From Aurantiacibacter xanthus (GTDB lineage: Bacteria; Pseudomonadota; Alphaproteobacteria; Sphingomonadales; Sphingomonadaceae), in assembly GCF_003584015.1 (NCBI RefSeq), contig NZ_QXFM01000030.1, forward strand, positions 1 through 45,933: a stretch of DNA of 45,933 bases. The letters are read 5' to 3'. Each line of letters begins with the position of its first letter. Position 1 is the first letter of the stretch. Of the stretch, positions 24,114 to 32,520 are shown piece after piece. The position numbers were made by a program, and so were the translations under genes. The notes below the pieces were generated by a model. That model did not search any database, was not told the DNA's origin, and saw nothing but the letters and a program-made list of their open reading frames with translations.

Positions 24114-24986
24114 GTGCCTGATCGCTTCAAGATAATGCTGATCTTCTGCGCGCCGGTTGTGGTGCTGGGCCTGATCTATCTGCTGGGAGCCAGCATCCCG
24201 GTGCCCGTGCTTGGGCGCAGCTATGTGGTGCGGATCGATCTGCCCGAAGCCGGTCAGCAGCTCGATCTGCCCGAGGTGCAGGGACCGCAGGACAAGACCC
24301 GGCCGCTGGTCGTGATCGACGCCGGACACGGCGGAGCGGACCCCGGTGCGGTGGGGCCGGGATATCAGGAAAAGCGGATCGTACTCGGCCTTGCCAAGGC
24401 GCTGCGCGACCGGCTGCTGGAGGAGGGCGGGGTGCGGGTCGCCATGACGCGCGACGACGACAGCTTCGTGGTGCTGGCAGAGCGGGTGGCCATCGCGCGC
24501 GAGCTGGGGGCGGATCTGTTTGTCTCGATCCACGCCGATAGCGCGGGCGAACAGGCCGACGTGCGCGGCGCCAGCATTTACACCCTCAGCGAAGAAGCCA
24601 ATTCACAGGCCGCCGCCCGCTTCGCCCAGCGCGAGAACGGCGCCGACATCATCAACGGCCTCGACCTTTCCGGACAGGATGAGGCGGTGGAGGCAATTCT
24701 TGTCGAGCTGTCGCAGCGCCAGACCGCCAACCAGTCCGACAGCTTCGCCTCGTTGATCGTGCGCGAGGGGCAGGGGCGGCTGACCTTCCACCCGCAGCCT
24801 CGCAGAAAAGCCTCGCTGGCGGTGCTGCGCGCGCCTGACGTTCCCGCGATCCTCTATGAGGCAGGCTTTATCAGTAACCCCGAGGAAGCGCAGCGCCTGG
24901 CCTCGGCCGAAGGGCGCGAGAACTTCGCTGCTACCATGGCCAGCGCAATCCGCATTTTCCTTGCCCGCAACGCGGCGAGGCCATGA
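24114..24986 (+). CDS. N-acetylmuramoyl-L-alanine amidase (Amidase_3)
   Basis: 290 residues. An N-terminal membrane anchor (about 7-27, IMLIFCAPVVVLGLIYLLG) leads into an Amidase_3 domain. Zn ligands are His72 (IDAGHGG), Glu86 (QEKRIVLGLAKALRDRL) and His140 (SIHADS); the catalytic Glu is E249 in YEAGFISN. It cuts the amide between MurNAc and the stem peptide in the periplasm, as needed for cell separation. There is no AMIN domain, unlike E. coli AmiB/C. The start is GTG 24114; the first hydrophobic stretch begins soon after. PBP1a follows 68 nt downstream, a wall cutter paired with a wall builder. Confidence 0.93.
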   Translation: MPDRFKIMLIFCAPVVVLGLIYLLGASIPVPVLGRSYVVRIDLPEAGQQLDLPEVQGPQDKTRPLVVIDAGHGGADPGAVGPGYQEKRIVLGLAKALRDRLLEEGGVRVAMTRDDDSFVVLAERVAIARELGADLFVSIHADSAGEQADVRGASIYTLSEEANSQAAARFAQRENGADIINGLDLSGQDEAVEAILVELSQRQTANQSDSFASLIVREGQGRLTFHPQPRRKASLAVLRAPDVPAILYEAGFISNPEEAQRLASAEGRENFAATMASAIRIFLARNAARP

Positions 24987-25054
24987 GCCTTCGCTTTCAA
25001 GCTATCGCATCCATCTGGCGCAGCACGGCAAGGCCATGCTAGAGGGCGCCGCAA

Positions 25055-27592
25055 ATGAGTGACGAGCATACCATGGACGAGGGTTCCACCAGCTATCGCA
25101 TCCGCCGCAACGCCGGGGCTGCCTTCGGACGGCTTGGCGAAGTGTGGCGCGACAACCGGCTCGTGCGGCTGGCGGGCTATGCGCTGCTGCTGGCCGTTGT
25201 GCTGGCCGCCGCCTTGTGGGCGGTGTTGGTGCGCGATCTGCCCGATGCGGAAAGCCTGCTCGACTATCGCCCGAATCTGCCCACCGTTGTGCGCGGGATG
25301 GATGGCGAGATCGTCAGCCGCTACGAGCGCGAGCGGCGCGTGGAACTGCAATACAAGGATCTGCCGCCGCAGCTCGTCAACGCCTACACTTCCGCCGAGG
25401 ACAAGACATTCTGGAGCCACGGCGGCATCGACGCCGGTGGCTTCTTCAATGCTGTCATCGACTATGTCTCGAAGCTCGGCTCGGGCCAGCGCGCGGTTGG
25501 CGGCTCGACCATTACCCAGCAGGTTGCCAAGAACATCCTCGTCGGCAACGAATACTCCGTCACTCGCAAGCTGAAGGAAATGATCCTCGCCACGCGCGTG
25601 GAAAGCGTGCTGTCCAAGCGCGAGATCATTACCCTCTATCTCAATGAAATTCCGCTCGGGCGGCGCTCGTTCGGGGTGCAGGCCGCCGCGCGCGCCTATT
25701 TCAACAAGGACGTCGACGATCTCGAACTGCACGAGATGGCCTATCTCGCGATTCTGCCGCGCGCGCCGGAAGTCTATAGCCGGGCAAAGAACTTTGAGAC
25801 GGCACTGGGGCGGCGCAACTGGGTGCTCCAGCAAATGCAGAAGAACGGCCACATCAGCGTGGCCGAGATGGAGGCCGCGCAGGCCAAGCCGCTCGGGATC
25901 GTCAGGAACGCAGCCAGCACCGAGACCGCCGATGCCGGCTATTTCCTCGAAGAAGTCCGCCGCGAACTGATCGAACGCTATGGCGAAGAGGCCGAAGATG
26001 GCCCCAACAGCGTCTATGGCGGCGGACTGTGGGTGCGCACCTCGCTCGACACCGAGATGCAGGACGCGGCGCGCGATGCGCTGCGCAATGCCATCCTGCG
26101 CTATGATAACAATCGCCCCTGGAAGAAGCCGATCGCCACGGTCGATCCGGGCGACGGCGACATGAAACGCCAGCTCGCCAGCTCCTACATCGGCATCAAC
26201 TATCGTGATTGGCGTATTGCCGTGGTGCTGAACCGTTCCGGCGGCTCGGGCACGGTCGGCTTTGCCAATGGCGACGAAGGGCCGCTGGCGGGCGCGCTGC
26301 CCGATGCCCTGAAGGCGGGCGATATCATCGCCGTTTCGCCCGAGGGCAATGGCTGGCGCCTGCGTGCAATTCCCGAGGTTTCGGGCGGTTTCGTGGCCAT
26401 GAGCCCGACCACCGGCCGGGTGATGGCAATGCAGGGCGGGTTCGATTCGCGGCTCGGCGCATTCAACCGCGCGACGCAGGCGCTGCGTCAGCCCGGCTCG
26501 ACCATCAAGCCGTTCGTCTACGCCACCGGGCTCGATAACGGGATGACGCCAGCCACGCTCGTTCCCGACCGGCAGTATTGCTACTATCAGGGCGCGAACC
26601 TTGGCGAAAAATGCTTCACCAACTTTGGCGGCTCGCGCGGCGGCGGGGAATACCCGATGCGCTACGGGCTGGAGCAGTCGAAGAACCTGATGACCGTCCA
26701 CATCGCAATGGATTCGGGGATGGAAAACGTCATCAAGACGTTCGAGAACGCTGGCATCGCCGACAAGGGCCAGTACGATCCCTATCCGGCCTTCGCGCTG
26801 GGCGCGGGCGACACCACCGTGCTGAAGATGGTCGCCGCCTATTCGATGATGGTGAACCACGGCAAGCTGATCCAGCCATCGCTGATCGACTATGTGCAGG
26901 ATCGCAATGGCAAGGTGATCTGGCGCTCCGACGAGCGCGCCTGCAACGGTTGCAATATGGACGAGTGGGACGGCAAGCCGATGCCCCGGTTCGAGCGCAT
27001 GGGCGCACAACGGATGGACCCGCGCACCGCGTTCCAGATCGTGCACATGCTCGAAGGCGTGGTCCAGCGCGGCACGGCGACCCGATTGAAGGTGCTCGAC
27101 ATGCCGCTGTTCGGCAAGACCGGCACCAGCTCCGGCCCGACCAATGCCTGGTTCGTCGGCGGCTCGCCTGACATTGTGGCGGGCACCTATCTCGGGTTCG
27201 ACCAGCAGTCGCGCAAGCTGGGCGGCTATGTTCAGGGTGGTAACACGGCTGCGCCGATCTTCCTCGACTTCGTGAAGGCCACGCGCGACTGCTGGTCGGA
27301 ACGGCCGTTCATCGCGCCCGAAGGGGTGCGGATGGTGCGGATCGACCGCCGCAGCGGGCGCAGGGTGCTCGATGGCTGGCCCGCGCAAGGCGCCGATGCG
27401 GTGATCTGGGAAGCCTTCAAGCCTGATACCGAACCACGGCGCACCGGGCGCGACGGCGATACCATTGCCGCGATGCGCGACCTGATCCTGACCCAGTTGC
27501 GCAGGCGCGAGCAGGGCATCAGTGCCAATCAGGGCCGAGCATCCCAGGATGCGCCAGGCAACTTTGCCGAGGATCAGGGCGGCATCTACTAA
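25055..27592 (+). CDS. mrcA: Penicillin-binding protein 1A (bifunctional glycosyltransferase/transpeptidase)
   Basis: 845 residues. A cytoplasmic tail and one membrane segment (about 39-60) precede the GT51 glycosyltransferase domain: catalytic Glu115 in SAEDKTFWSHGG, then GGSTITQQVAKN and RKLKEMILA. An OB-like insert lies around 355-440. The transpeptidase domain has S482-TIK485 (SxxK), S542-K-N544 (SxN) and K688-T-G690. It polymerises lipid II and cross-links peptidoglycan. A CNGC pair at about 630-633 between SxN and KTG, with further cysteines near 509 and 520, may form disulfides. It is probably co-transcribed with the amidase. Confidence 0.97.
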   Translation: MSDEHTMDEGSTSYRIRRNAGAAFGRLGEVWRDNRLVRLAGYALLLAVVLAAALWAVLVRDLPDAESLLDYRPNLPTVVRGMDGEIVSRYERERRVELQYKDLPPQLVNAYTSAEDKTFWSHGGIDAGGFFNAVIDYVSKLGSGQRAVGGSTITQQVAKNILVGNEYSVTRKLKEMILATRVESVLSKREIITLYLNEIPLGRRSFGVQAAARAYFNKDVDDLELHEMAYLAILPRAPEVYSRAKNFETALGRRNWVLQQMQKNGHISVAEMEAAQAKPLGIVRNAASTETADAGYFLEEVRRELIERYGEEAEDGPNSVYGGGLWVRTSLDTEMQDAARDALRNAILRYDNNRPWKKPIATVDPGDGDMKRQLASSYIGINYRDWRIAVVLNRSGGSGTVGFANGDEGPLAGALPDALKAGDIIAVSPEGNGWRLRAIPEVSGGFVAMSPTTGRVMAMQGGFDSRLGAFNRATQALRQPGSTIKPFVYATGLDNGMTPATLVPDRQYCYYQGANLGEKCFTNFGGSRGGGEYPMRYGLEQSKNLMTVHIAMDSGMENVIKTFENAGIADKGQYDPYPAFALGAGDTTVLKMVAAYSMMVNHGKLIQPSLIDYVQDRNGKVIWRSDERACNGCNMDEWDGKPMPRFERMGAQRMDPRTAFQIVHMLEGVVQRGTATRLKVLDMPLFGKTGTSSGPTNAWFVGGSPDIVAGTYLGFDQQSRKLGGYVQGGNTAAPIFLDFVKATRDCWSERPFIAPEGVRMVRIDRRSGRRVLDGWPAQGADAVIWEAFKPDTEPRRTGRDGDTIAAMRDLILTQLRRREQGISANQGRASQDAPGNFAEDQGGIY

Positions 27593-27684
27593 GACGCCGT
27601 CCGCATCCCCATATTCTTGCACCCCTTTCCTCGGGCGCGCGGCTGCGCTAGTCGCCGCGCTTCATTTTAGCGGAGACCAATGCC

Positions 27685-28812
27685 ATGCGTGCCGAAGGGC
27701 AGGCCCATATCGACCGGATCGAAGCCGCACTGGCGCTGGTCAAGAAGTCGCTCGACTGGGACGCGGCGCTGCGTCGGCTCGACGAGCTGGAAGCGCGCGT
27801 GCAGGACCCGAACCTGTGGAACGATCCCAAGCTCGCGCAGGCTGTCAGCCGCGAGCACAAGAACCTCAAGGACGCGGTCGAGACCGTGAACGAGATCGCG
27901 GGCGAGATGTCCGACGCGGTCGAGTTCATCGAGATGGGCGAGGCCGAGGGCGACGACGAGGTGGTGGCCGACGGCATGGCCACGCTCGCCTCGCTGGCCG
28001 AGCGGGCCGACCGCGACAAGGTCAAGGCGCTGCTCTCGGGCGAGGCCGACGGCAACGATACCTATATCGAAATCCACTCGGGCGCGGGCGGGACCGAAAG
28101 CTGCGACTGGGCCGAGATGCTGTTCCGCATGTATTATCGCTGGGCCGAGAAGCGCGGCTTCAAGGTCGAGGTGGTGGAATATCAGGCGGGCGATCAGGCG
28201 GGCATCAAGTCGGCCACGCTGCTGATCAAGGGCGAGAACGCCTATGGCTATGCCAAGACCGAAAGCGGCGTGCACCGGCTCGTCCGCATCAGCCCCTACG
28301 ACAGTTCGGCGCGCCGCCACACCAGCTTTTCCAGCGCCTGGGTCTATCCGGTGATCGACGACAATATCGAGATTACCGTCAACGATTCCGACCTCAAGGT
28401 CGACACCTACCGCGCCTCGGGCTCGGGCGGCCAGCACGTCAACACGACCGACTCTGCGGTCCGTATCACGCATATTCCGTCCGGCATTGTGGTCGCCTGT
28501 CAGGCAGACCGTAATCAGCTCAAGAACCGTGTCACCGCGATGAACATGCTGAAGGCTCGGCTCTATGAGCGCGAGATGGCTGAACGCGAAGCCGCCGCCG
28601 CCAGCGAGTACGAGGAAAAGACCGAGATCGGCTGGGGCCGCCAGATCCGCTCCTATGTCCTCCAGCCATACCAGATGGTGAAGGACCTGCGCACCGGCGT
28701 CACCAGCCCCACGCCTGACGATGTGCTCGACGGCGACATCGACGATTTCATCGCCGCTGCCCTCGCGCTCAAAGTGACGGGCGAGGCGGTCGAAGTGGAT
28801 GACGTCGACTAG
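27685..28812 (+). CDS. prfB: Peptide chain release factor 2
   Basis: 375 residues. The peptidyl-tRNA hydrolysis motif GGQ is at 248-250 (SGSGGQHVNTTDSAV). The stop-codon recognition tripeptide reads SPY (203-205, RISPYDSSARRHTSF) instead of the SPF of E. coli. RF2 releases chains at UGA and UAA. The autoregulatory +1 frameshift of most prfB genes is absent: the frame is continuous and the equivalent region reads KKSLDWDA with no in-frame TGA. GGAG stands about 9 nt before the ATG at 27685. Confidence 0.97.
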   Translation: MRAEGQAHIDRIEAALALVKKSLDWDAALRRLDELEARVQDPNLWNDPKLAQAVSREHKNLKDAVETVNEIAGEMSDAVEFIEMGEAEGDDEVVADGMATLASLAERADRDKVKALLSGEADGNDTYIEIHSGAGGTESCDWAEMLFRMYYRWAEKRGFKVEVVEYQAGDQAGIKSATLLIKGENAYGYAKTESGVHRLVRISPYDSSARRHTSFSSAWVYPVIDDNIEITVNDSDLKVDTYRASGSGGQHVNTTDSAVRITHIPSGIVVACQADRNQLKNRVTAMNMLKARLYEREMAEREAAAASEYEEKTEIGWGRQIRSYVLQPYQMVKDLRTGVTSPTPDDVLDGDIDDFIAAALALKVTGEAVEVDDVD

Positions 28813-28886
28813 GTTCGCGCGCGATGGTGGCTCCTCCGGCTTGCGGCCTTTGCGTTCCGCGCTCACGCGGGGTAGAGGCGCGTGCC

Positions 28887-29627
28887 ATGTCGGCGCTGCG
28901 TTCCATGCTTGCTTTTGCCGTTTTTGCGCTGCTCGCGGCGTGCCAGCAGCCGCAAGAGGATGAAGCGCGCGGAGCGCAGGCTTTCCCCAAGGCTGACCGG
29001 CCCGTTTCCGGCGGCGGGGCCACCTCGTTTTCGAACGAAGAGGCACGCGACCGACGCCAGGAAGCCGATACGGTGATGGACCTTGCGGGAATCGAACCGG
29101 GCATGACCGTGGCCGATGTCGGCGCGGGCGAGGGCTATTACACCGTGCGCCTTGCTGCCCGCGTCGGCGAGAATGGGCGCGTCCTTGCCAGCGACATCAA
29201 CGAGGATGCGCTGCGCCGCCTCGGCAGCCGGGTCGAACGCGACCGGCTAGACAATGTTTCGATCAAGCCCGGCTTGCCCGACGATCCACGTCTGCCGGTC
29301 AACAGCTTCGACCGGATCCTGCTCGTACACATGTATCACGAGGTGGAGGAGCCTTATGCCTTTCTCTGGCATCTGCGCCCGGCGCTGCGTGAGAATGGAC
29401 ATGTCGTGGTGGTCGATGTCGACCGCCCCGCCGACGAGCACGGGATAAGTCCGCAATTGCTGTTTTGCGAATTTGCCCGCGTGGGCTATCGGCTGACCGA
29501 ATTTGTCCGCAAGCCGGAAATCGCCGGCTATTACGCAGAGTTCGAAGCGGCAGGCGAGCGGCCCGAGCCGGGTGAGATCAAGCCTTGTGTTCAGGCAGAT
29601 GAGAAAGATGGTTCCATCGCCAACTGA
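28887..29627 (+). CDS. Methyltransferase-fold lipoprotein
   Basis: 246 residues. The N-terminus is a lipoprotein signal (MSALRSMLAFAVFALLAACQ, lipobox LAAC, Cys19). A 40-residue linker leads to a class I SAM methyltransferase fold: VADVGAGEGYYTVRLA (motif I), VLASDINEDALRRL (acidic loop), FDRILLVHMYHEVEEP and HVVVVDVDRP. It resembles the 'predicted methyltransferase' family with signal peptides (COG4798-like). The oddity is location: the periplasm is not known to hold SAM, so it either acts elsewhere or has lost the activity. ATG 28887 is favoured because it alone gives the signal; an upstream in-frame GTG would hide it. It sits between prfB and a flavin oxidoreductase, 22 nt apart from the latter. 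Confidence 0.78.
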   Translation: MSALRSMLAFAVFALLAACQQPQEDEARGAQAFPKADRPVSGGGATSFSNEEARDRRQEADTVMDLAGIEPGMTVADVGAGEGYYTVRLAARVGENGRVLASDINEDALRRLGSRVERDRLDNVSIKPGLPDDPRLPVNSFDRILLVHMYHEVEEPYAFLWHLRPALRENGHVVVVDVDRPADEHGISPQLLFCEFARVGYRLTEFVRKPEIAGYYAEFEAAGERPEPGEIKPCVQADEKDGSIAN

Positions 29628-29649
29628 TCGGCGGTGGTAGGGGAAGTAA

Positions 29650-31056
29650 ATGACGTTCAAGGGTTTGAAGCCGATTATCTATGGTGGCCGCGAGGTGTGG
29701 CCGCTGGTGGAAGGTGGCAAGGGCGTTTCCGCCACCAACCACGCCAGCTCCGGTGCATGGGCCGCCGCGGGCGGTATCGGCACGGTCAGTGCAGTTAATG
29801 CCGACAGCTACGATGCCGAGGGCAAGATCGTGCCCCAGGTTTACGAGCAGCTCACCCGCAAGGAGCGGCACGAGCAGCTGATCCGCTACGCCATCGACGG
29901 CGCGGTGGAGCAGGTGAAGCGCGCCCACGATATTGCCGGCGGCAAAGGTGCGATCAACATCAACGTGCTGTGGGAAATGGGCGGGGCGCAGCCCGTGCTC
30001 GAAGGCGTGCTCGAACGCACCAAGGGCCTCGTCACCGGCGTGACCTGCGGCGCGGGCATGCCCTATCGCCTGTCCGAGATCGCACAGCGTTATAACGTCC
30101 ACTATCTGCCCATCGTCAGCTCGGGCCGGGCGTTCCGGGCGCTGTGGAAGCGTGCCTATCACAAGGTTTCGCACCTCTTGGCTGCGGTGGTCTATGAAGA
30201 TCCGTGGCTGGCGGGCGGTCACAACGGCCTCTCCAACGCCGAGGACCCGAAGAAGCCGCAAGATCCCTATCCGCGCGTGGCCGAGCTGCGGGCGATGATG
30301 CGCAAGGAAGGCGTGCCCGAAAGCGTGCCGATCGTGATGGCCGGCGGCGTCTGGTATCTGCGCGAGTGGAACGACTGGATCGACAACGACGAGCTGGGCC
30401 CGATCGCGTTCCAGTTCGGCACCCGCCCGCTGCTGACCGAGGAAAGCCCGATCCCGCAGGGTTGGAAAGACGCTTTGCGCACGATCCAGCCCGGCGATGT
30501 GGAGTTGCACCGCTTCAGCCCCACCGGCTTCTATTCGAGCGCGGTGCGCAATCCGTTCCTGCTTGACCTGATGGCCCGGTCGGAGCGGCAGATTCCCTAC
30601 AGCCGTGTTTCGGCGGGCGAACACACCGTCCAGCTCGATGTTGGCGTGAAGGGCAAGAACTTCTGGGTCACCCCCAAGGATCTGGAGCGCGCACGCGGCT
30701 GGGCCGCCGCCGGTTACACCACCGCACTGAAGACGCCCGACGACACCGTCGTCTTCGTCACCCCGGAAAGCCGCGAGACGATCCGCAAGGACCAGGCCGA
30801 CTGCATGGGCTGCCTGTCGCATTGCGGGTTCTCGAGCTGGAAGGACCACGACGACTACACCACCGGTCGCCTTGCCGATCCGCGCAGCTTCTGCATCCAG
30901 AAGACCTTGCAGGAAATCGCCCACGGTGCTCCGGTTGAGGAGAACCTGATGTTCGCCGGCCACGCGGCCTACCGCTTTGCGCAAGACCCGTTCTATTCGA
31001 ACAACTTCACCCCCACGGTGAAGCAGCTGGTCGACCGCATCCTGACCGGGGACTGA
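29650..31056 (+). CDS. NAD(P)H-dependent flavin oxidoreductase (nitronate monooxygenase family)
   Basis: 468 residues with a TIM-barrel flavoprotein fold: GGIGTVSAVN near the N-terminus, ININVLWEMGG, VTCGAGMPYR, then VYEDPWLAGGHNG and VMAGGVWYLREW, the FMN-phosphate region. This resembles 2-nitropropane dioxygenase/enoyl-ACP reductase II. It is longer than typical members (about 320-360), with a C-terminal part carrying C385-x2-C388-x3-C392 (ADCMGCLSHCGF) and C415, a layout that could hold a metal or Fe-S cluster. The start follows AGGGGAAG. The natural substrate is unknown. Confidence 0.82.
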   Translation: MTFKGLKPIIYGGREVWPLVEGGKGVSATNHASSGAWAAAGGIGTVSAVNADSYDAEGKIVPQVYEQLTRKERHEQLIRYAIDGAVEQVKRAHDIAGGKGAININVLWEMGGAQPVLEGVLERTKGLVTGVTCGAGMPYRLSEIAQRYNVHYLPIVSSGRAFRALWKRAYHKVSHLLAAVVYEDPWLAGGHNGLSNAEDPKKPQDPYPRVAELRAMMRKEGVPESVPIVMAGGVWYLREWNDWIDNDELGPIAFQFGTRPLLTEESPIPQGWKDALRTIQPGDVELHRFSPTGFYSSAVRNPFLLDLMARSERQIPYSRVSAGEHTVQLDVGVKGKNFWVTPKDLERARGWAAAGYTTALKTPDDTVVFVTPESRETIRKDQADCMGCLSHCGFSSWKDHDDYTTGRLADPRSFCIQKTLQEIAHGAPVEENLMFAGHAAYRFAQDPFYSNNFTPTVKQLVDRILTGD

Positions 31057-31084
31057 TCTGGGCGAGAAGGCCCACCCGCCACCC

Positions 31085-31756
31085 TTGCGCAATACGTTGC
31101 GCGAGGGTCTCGCAGTGCCGGCTTTGCTCGCCAACCCGTTTCGACCGCCGCGCAAGGGCAAGCGGATCGGGGAGGGGCGGGCGGTGCTGGTCATTCCTGG
31201 CCTTGCCACGGGCGACATCTCCACGCTGCTGATGCGCCGCACCCTGCGCGCCCGCGGCTTCTCGCCGAGCGGATGGCGGCTCGGGATCAACCACGGCGCT
31301 GATCTCGCCAAGCTCGCCCGGCTCGAAGCGCGCATTGCCGCACTGCACAGCCAGACGCGCCGCAAGGTGGTGGTGATCGGGTGGAGCCTTGGCGGGCTCT
31401 ATGCCCGCATTCTCGGCCAGCGAGTGCCCGAGCATATCGCCTCGGTCATCACGGTGGGCAGCCCGTTTTCGGGTGGAAGGCGCGACAATGCCGGGTGGCG
31501 TTATTACGAACTGATCAACGATCACAAGGTCGACAACCCGCCGTTCGCCGAGGATTTCAGCCGGAAGCCCCCGGTGCCGACCGTGGCCATATGGTCCGCC
31601 ATCGACGGGATCGTCGCCGCACATTCGGCATGCGGGCGCGACGACGAGAGCGATCTGCGCCTTGAGGTCAAGGCCCAGCATTTCGCGCTCGGCACCTCGC
31701 GGCGGGCAATCGAACAGGTCATTGATGCGATTGCCATGGCCGACACGCTCGGCTGA
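31085..31756 (+). CDS. Alpha/beta hydrolase (lipase/acetyltransferase-like)
   Basis: About 223 residues. [11 protein letters not shown] forms the oxyanion strand, [14 protein letters not shown] the nucleophile elbow with Ser101, and a late Asp-Gly (AIDGIV) and a His (VKAQHFALG) complete the plausible triad. The frame is open from the preceding stop; there is no ATG or GTG near the start, so TTG 31085 is used, but CTG 31058, right after the upstream gene, is also possible. It is likely an esterase in the cytoplasm; the substrate is unknown. It is close behind the flavin oxidoreductase and probably shares its transcript. Confidence 0.75.
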   Translation: MRNTLREGLAVPALLANPFRPPRKGKRIGEGRAVLVIPGLATGDISTLLMRRTLRARGFSPSGWRLGINHGADLAKLARLEARIAALHSQTRRKVVVIGWSLGGLYARILGQRVPEHIASVITVGSPFSGGRRDNAGWRYYELINDHKVDNPPFAEDFSRKPPVPTVAIWSAIDGIVAAHSACGRDDESDLRLEVKAQHFALGTSRRAIEQVIDAIAMADTLG

Positions 31757-31821
31757 GCTTGCCGCTCGGCGCTGTTGCGGCTAGGGCGCGTGCCAATCTC
31801 TTTGAAATCGGAAGCAGACCC

Positions 31822-32385
31822 ATGAAGATCAGCGGCGTGGACATCCGTCCCGGCAACATCATCGAATACGAAAAGGGCATCTGGAAGGTCGCCAAGATCC
31901 AGCATACCCAGCCCGGCAAGGGCGGTGCCTATATGCAGGTCGAGATGAAGAACCTCATCGATGGCCGCAAGACCAACGTCCGCTTCCGCAGCGCCGACAC
32001 GGTCGAAAAGGTGCGTCTCGACACCAAGGACTACCAGTTCCTCTACGAAGACGGCGACATGCTGGTGTTCATGGACACCGACACCTTCGAGCAGATCAAC
32101 CTGCCTTCGGACCTGCTGGGCGATGCCCGCCCGTTCCTTCAGGACGGCATGCAGGTTTCGCTCGAACTGTGGGAAGAGCGCCCGATCTCGGTCGAACTTC
32201 CGAGCCAGATCGAAGCCACCATCGTCGAGGCCGACGCCGTGGTGAAGGGCCAGACCGCTTCGTCGAGCTACAAGCCCGCCGTGCTCGACAACGGCGTGCG
32301 CATCCTCGTGCCGCCGCACATCGAAAGCGGCACCCGGATTGTGGTTGATGTTTACGAACAGAGCTACGTCGGCAAGGCTGGCTGA
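31822..32385 (+). CDS. efp: Elongation factor P
   Basis: 187 residues, the standard length. Three beta-barrel domains; the tip of domain I reads HTQPGKGGA with Lys33 at the position modified in other bacteria. Lysine here points to lysylation (EpmA-type) or no modification, not to the arginine rhamnosylation (EarP) route. EF-P relieves ribosome stalling at polyproline. ATG 31822 gives the normal [12 protein letters not shown] start, after GGAAGCAG. The gene is followed immediately by repeat copy B. Confidence 0.97.
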   Translation: MKISGVDIRPGNIIEYEKGIWKVAKIQHTQPGKGGAYMQVEMKNLIDGRKTNVRFRSADTVEKVRLDTKDYQFLYEDGDMLVFMDTDTFEQINLPSDLLGDARPFLQDGMQVSLELWEERPISVELPSQIEATIVEADAVVKGQTASSSYKPAVLDNGVRILVPPHIESGTRIVVDVYEQSYVGKAG

Positions 32386-32504
32386 CCCTTCGAGACGCTC
32401 AGACTGCGTCTTCGCTCCTCAGGACGAACGGGGGTGGAGACGAAACGTTTTCTCCGTTCGTCCTGAGGAGGGTGAAGCCGCAGGCAGAACCCGTCTCGAA
32501 GGAC
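32386..32504. repeat. Paired inverted intergenic repeat, copy B
   Basis: Arms at 32387-32431 and 32454-32504 face each other around a 22-nt spacer. The inner edges are CTCCTCAGGACGAACGG and its complement; the outer edges are CCTTCGAGACG and its complement. The left arm is the variant found as the right arm of copy A, so the two elements are inverted relative to one another. It starts right at the efp stop codon and ends 16 nt before the next gene. Confidence 0.85.
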
Positions 32505-32520
32505 AGGCACACCAGGTAAC

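Noticed and set aside
24854-27622. A 922-codon open frame antisense to mrcA
   Set aside because: It mirrors mrcA, whose catalytic motifs are all on the plus strand. Long antisense frames are expected at this GC content; similar ones at 13413-15434, 9388-11586, 29578-31365, 5165-6592 and 33858-35387 were dropped for the same reason.
27685-27780. Programmed +1 frameshift in prfB
   Set aside because: The frame is continuous and there is no CTTTGA-type slip site or in-frame TGA.
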